Assembly: GCA_013288705.1 (NCBI GenBank)
Contig: JABDBI010000005.1
Span: 32,072 to 96,071 of the forward strand
DNA length: 64,000 bases
From: Methanobacteriota archaeon
GTDB lineage: Bacteria; Myxococcota; UBA727; JABDBI01
Direction: 5' to 3'
Within the stretch, counting starts at the first letter, position 1; each line of letters opens with the position of its first letter. This document shows, one piece after another, positions 62,383 through 64,000 of this stretch. The notes under the pieces are model-generated. The model did no database searches and was not told the DNA's origin. It was given only the letters and a program-made list of their open reading frames with translations. Made by a program: the position numbers and the translations under genes.

Positions 62383-63651
62383 TTAATGCGCGAGTAGCCT
62401 GTGGTTACATCCATTAACACAGGCACCTGACGACCCTCTGCTTGATGATGTGGGAGTTTGGGTTCGGCTTACAGTGCTTCTAGAGCGGGCTCTGGCCTGC
62501 GCGGCATGGGTCTGACGAGGTTGAGCGACAACGATGCGTCGAGTGTCTGGCGGTGGGGGCGGCGCGGTAGGCGTAATCATTGAGCCAGTGACAATCGAAG
62601 CATAGAGGGGTCCTGTTAGCGGACGGGAACCTCTTGGTGTCGATACTGATGACGTGGTACTCAGCGGCGTCCCCGATGAACCAGAAACAGAACTGGAACT
62701 CACAGCCGTCATTGCAGCGCGAAAGACTTCTGACATTGGCGTATTGCTAGCTGAGCTCGTTTGACTTCTGCGCGCCTGGCGCGCCCGTTCGAGATTGCTC
62801 TGTAAGGCTTGAAGGAGATTTTCAAGCTGCCAGGTTCTGGGCCGATCATCTCCAACTGACGCCTGAGATGCATGCACTCCTGGAGATAATTCTAAATGGA
62901 TCGTTGCAACCTCCTCCACTCTGGCGCTCTCCAGCGAAGAGAGATGATCACGCAGCCGGCGTATTTGCACAAAATCATGGGGACCGAGCTCGTCTCTGTA
63001 GTATGCGAGGCCAAAATAAGCAGATAAAAGTTGGAGGAAATTGCGAAGATCACCAACCACGTAGTACCCGGACGGGTGCCAAGAGTAAGTGTCGGCGTCA
63101 AGATACCGTCGGTTACGTGCATCTCGCAGAACGTAAACCGGAGTACCGTAACGTCTCCAAAGGCGTATTTCGACAAGGCCGGTCTCGACGGCTATCCTGC
63201 GAAGTTCTTCAAGAAGCTGCAAATAGCGCTCGTGGTATGGTCTACCAAAGAGACGAAGTTCCCGATTCAACGAACGGACCGCAACGTTCCGGTCATTTTC
63301 GTCAAACATTCTTGCAAAGCCCGCAAGGAGAGAAAGCGCCTCGCTTAAACGTTCGCGGTACGTGGGCGTTTGATCAACCCGCTGCGTAAAGGCGATAAGA
63401 TCCGCTTGACTCTGCCTCATGGCGGACATTCGCGCTCGCAGTCGCGTCAACGTCCCATCTAGGCGTGCGATTTCCGGTTCGCCGTTTCGTCCGATTGAAT
63501 CAACCAATCTGCCAGTTGCTTGCGAGCTGTCATCGTTCCAATAGTCCCATTGTTGCACCACCCAGCTTCGGTGCTCGGCGAGATCAAAAGCTAAGGTGGT
63601 CAAAGGACATGCAAGTAATGTCAGGGCGACAAACGTAAGTTTCTTTATCAT
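62383..63651 (-). CDS. Exported protein with Ser/Thr/Pro-rich tail
   Basis: This 422-residue protein has a signal peptide (ending L-A-F-D). The first 300 residues are mostly helical and rich in Arg, with many short hydrophobic repeats. The last 120 are low complexity (S-V-S-G-S-S-G-T, P-P-P-P-P, T-P-T-S-S-S-R). I recognise no family. Its plan (helical part then Ser/Thr tail) resembles the giant coiled-coil lipoprotein at 4196-9106. No clear ribosome site precedes the ATG. Confidence 0.68.
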   Translation of the reverse strand: MIKKLTFVALTLLACPLTTLAFDLAEHRSWVVQQWDYWNDDSSQATGRLVDSIGRNGEPEIARLDGTLTRLRARMSAMRQSQADLIAFTQRVDQTPTYRERLSEALSLLAGFARMFDENDRNVAVRSLNRELRLFGRPYHERYLQLLEELRRIAVETGLVEIRLWRRYGTPVYVLRDARNRRYLDADTYSWHPSGYYVVGDLRNFLQLLSAYFGLAYYRDELGPHDFVQIRRLRDHLSSLESARVEEVATIHLELSPGVHASQASVGDDRPRTWQLENLLQALQSNLERARQARRSQTSSASNTPMSEVFRAAMTAVSSSSVSGSSGTPLSTTSSVSTPRGSRPLTGPLYASIVTGSMITPTAPPPPPDTRRIVVAQPRQTHAAQARARSRSTVSRTQTPTSSSRGSSGACVNGCNHRLLAH

Positions 63652-63680
63652 TAAAGAGCCTATCGTATAAATTTGTGATA

Positions 63681-63721
63681 GTGAGTGGTGTAGTGGGGGA
63701 TCACTTTGGATCTGTCAATTG
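63681..63721. repeat. Direct repeat, copy B
   Basis: gagtggtgtagtgggggatc, then actttggatctgtcaattg, is the partner of copy A. It lies over the end of the DUF4143 ATPase gene and just upstream of the exported-protein gene, so both copies follow a stop codon on the minus strand. Confidence 0.75.
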
Positions 63722-64000
63722 GCCTCAGCAACGAAACTCTTTAATGCATCCATCCAATGCATCGCCTTCGTTGTACCGAATGTTTGCGGGAGATGATCTC
63801 GAGAAAGTAGCCATTTTTCCGTGGGCTCATCAAAATCTTTTCCTAGGATCTCGATCGTCTTAGCATCCTGTTCGGTCACGGCATCCTTCGATTTGATTTC
63901 AATTAACAACAACTGTTTCCCAGGGCGAGTGATAATCAAATCGATTTCACTACCCTCTTTTGTTTGCATATAATGCAACTCATAATCTGGCACAAAACAC
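63715..64000 (-). CDS. DUF4143-type ATPase, 3' end only
   Basis: About 93 residues read into the window from the right, ending at 63715. They hold the nuclease-like G-S-E-I-D-L-I-I-T-R and L-L-L-I-E-I-K-S-K motifs of the DUF4143 domain (PD-(D/E)XK-like), followed by a helical end (M-H-W-M-D-A-L-K-S-F). The ATPase part lies outside the window. It differs clearly in sequence from the member at 2762-4078. Confidence 0.78.
   Translation of the reverse strand, partial: CFVPDYELHYMQTKEGSEIDLIITRPGKQLLLIEIKSKDAVTEQDAKTIEILGKDFDEPTEKWLLSRDHLPQTFGTTKAMHWMDALKSFVAEAN

Noticed and set aside
1..64000. CRISPR array, insertion sequence or prophage
   Set aside because: No regularly spaced direct repeats, no transposase or integrase and no phage structural genes were found.

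Overview
The window reads as chromosome of a Gram-negative bacterium with moderate GC. Several features suggest a 'delta-proteobacterial' grade (Myxococcota/Bdellovibrionota-like) lineage. They are exported lipoproteins with Cys-rich, Ig-like and lamin-tail-like domains, a DUF3570/DUF4266/ApbE/TlpA block, a secreted ComEA-like protein with a helical tail, an rplS-rnhB-yraN-rsmI run, yebC-ruvC, a sigma-54 activator and a PilA-like pilin. This placement is inference; there is no rRNA to settle it. A Josephin-like cysteine protease and an enoyl-ACP reductase of the plant/chlamydial type hint at contact with eukaryotes.

Layout. 1-4.2 kb: a DUF2442 gene end, a small secreted protein, a GST, a pilin, an RluA-type pseudouridine synthase carrying an in-frame palindromic repeat, and a DUF4143 ATPase. 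4.2-9.1 kb: a 1636-residue coiled-coil lipoprotein. 9.2-13 kb: endonuclease III, a zinc-ribbon protein and two tandem NSS-family sodium symporters. 13.0-23.85 kb: a biosynthetic gene cluster. 23.8-28.1 kb: an HNH nuclease and a membrane histidine kinase/NtrC-type regulator pair. 28.1-31.8 kb: a catalase-fold-like exported protein and a malate synthase-isocitrate lyase fusion. 32-39.3 kb: rsmI, yraN, rnhB, rplS, a Cys-rich lipoprotein, a glycosyltransferase-like protein, ribD and nrdR. Then come tRNA-Pro(GGG) and a proton-pumping pyrophosphatase (39.3-41.6 kb). 41.6-44.4 kb: three lineage-specific exported or membrane proteins. 44.5-47.3 kb: the TlpA-ApbE/DUF3570/DUF4266 block. 47.4-55.3 kb: surE, DUF368, a GT34-like transferase, an NlpD-like factor, a papain-like lipoprotein, ruvC, yebC, a lamin-tail lipoprotein and a ComEA-like protein. 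55.4-55.8 kb: a long inverted repeat. 56-61.4 kb: fabI, a Josephin-like protein, and pyrB-pyrF-rlmB. 61.4-64 kb: an unknown exported protein behind a cobalamin riboswitch, another exported protein, and the 3' end of a DUF4143 ATPase.

The main find is the cluster at 13,029-23,849. Its second half encodes a full route from primary metabolism to an N-oxygenated p-aminobenzoate: an adenylating ligase fused to a class II DAHP synthase, an AurF-type diiron N-oxygenase whose seven metal ligands have exactly the spacing I recall for AurF, a fused PabA-PabB ADC synthase carrying the PIKGT signature, and a PabC-like lyase. Its first half encodes a PaaK/LuxE-like adenylating enzyme, a LuxC-like acyl reductase, a class V PLP enzyme and an OsmC protein. 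Together they could make a nitro-, nitroso- or hydroxylamino-benzoyl product, activate it and reduce it to an aldehyde. I recognise no described cluster with this combination.

Palindromic REP-like elements (ccctctcccgc..gcgggagaggg type) occur five times, one of them inside a gene. No CRISPR array, insertion sequence, rRNA or prophage was seen. Intergenic gaps not listed as features are short and I see nothing in them.
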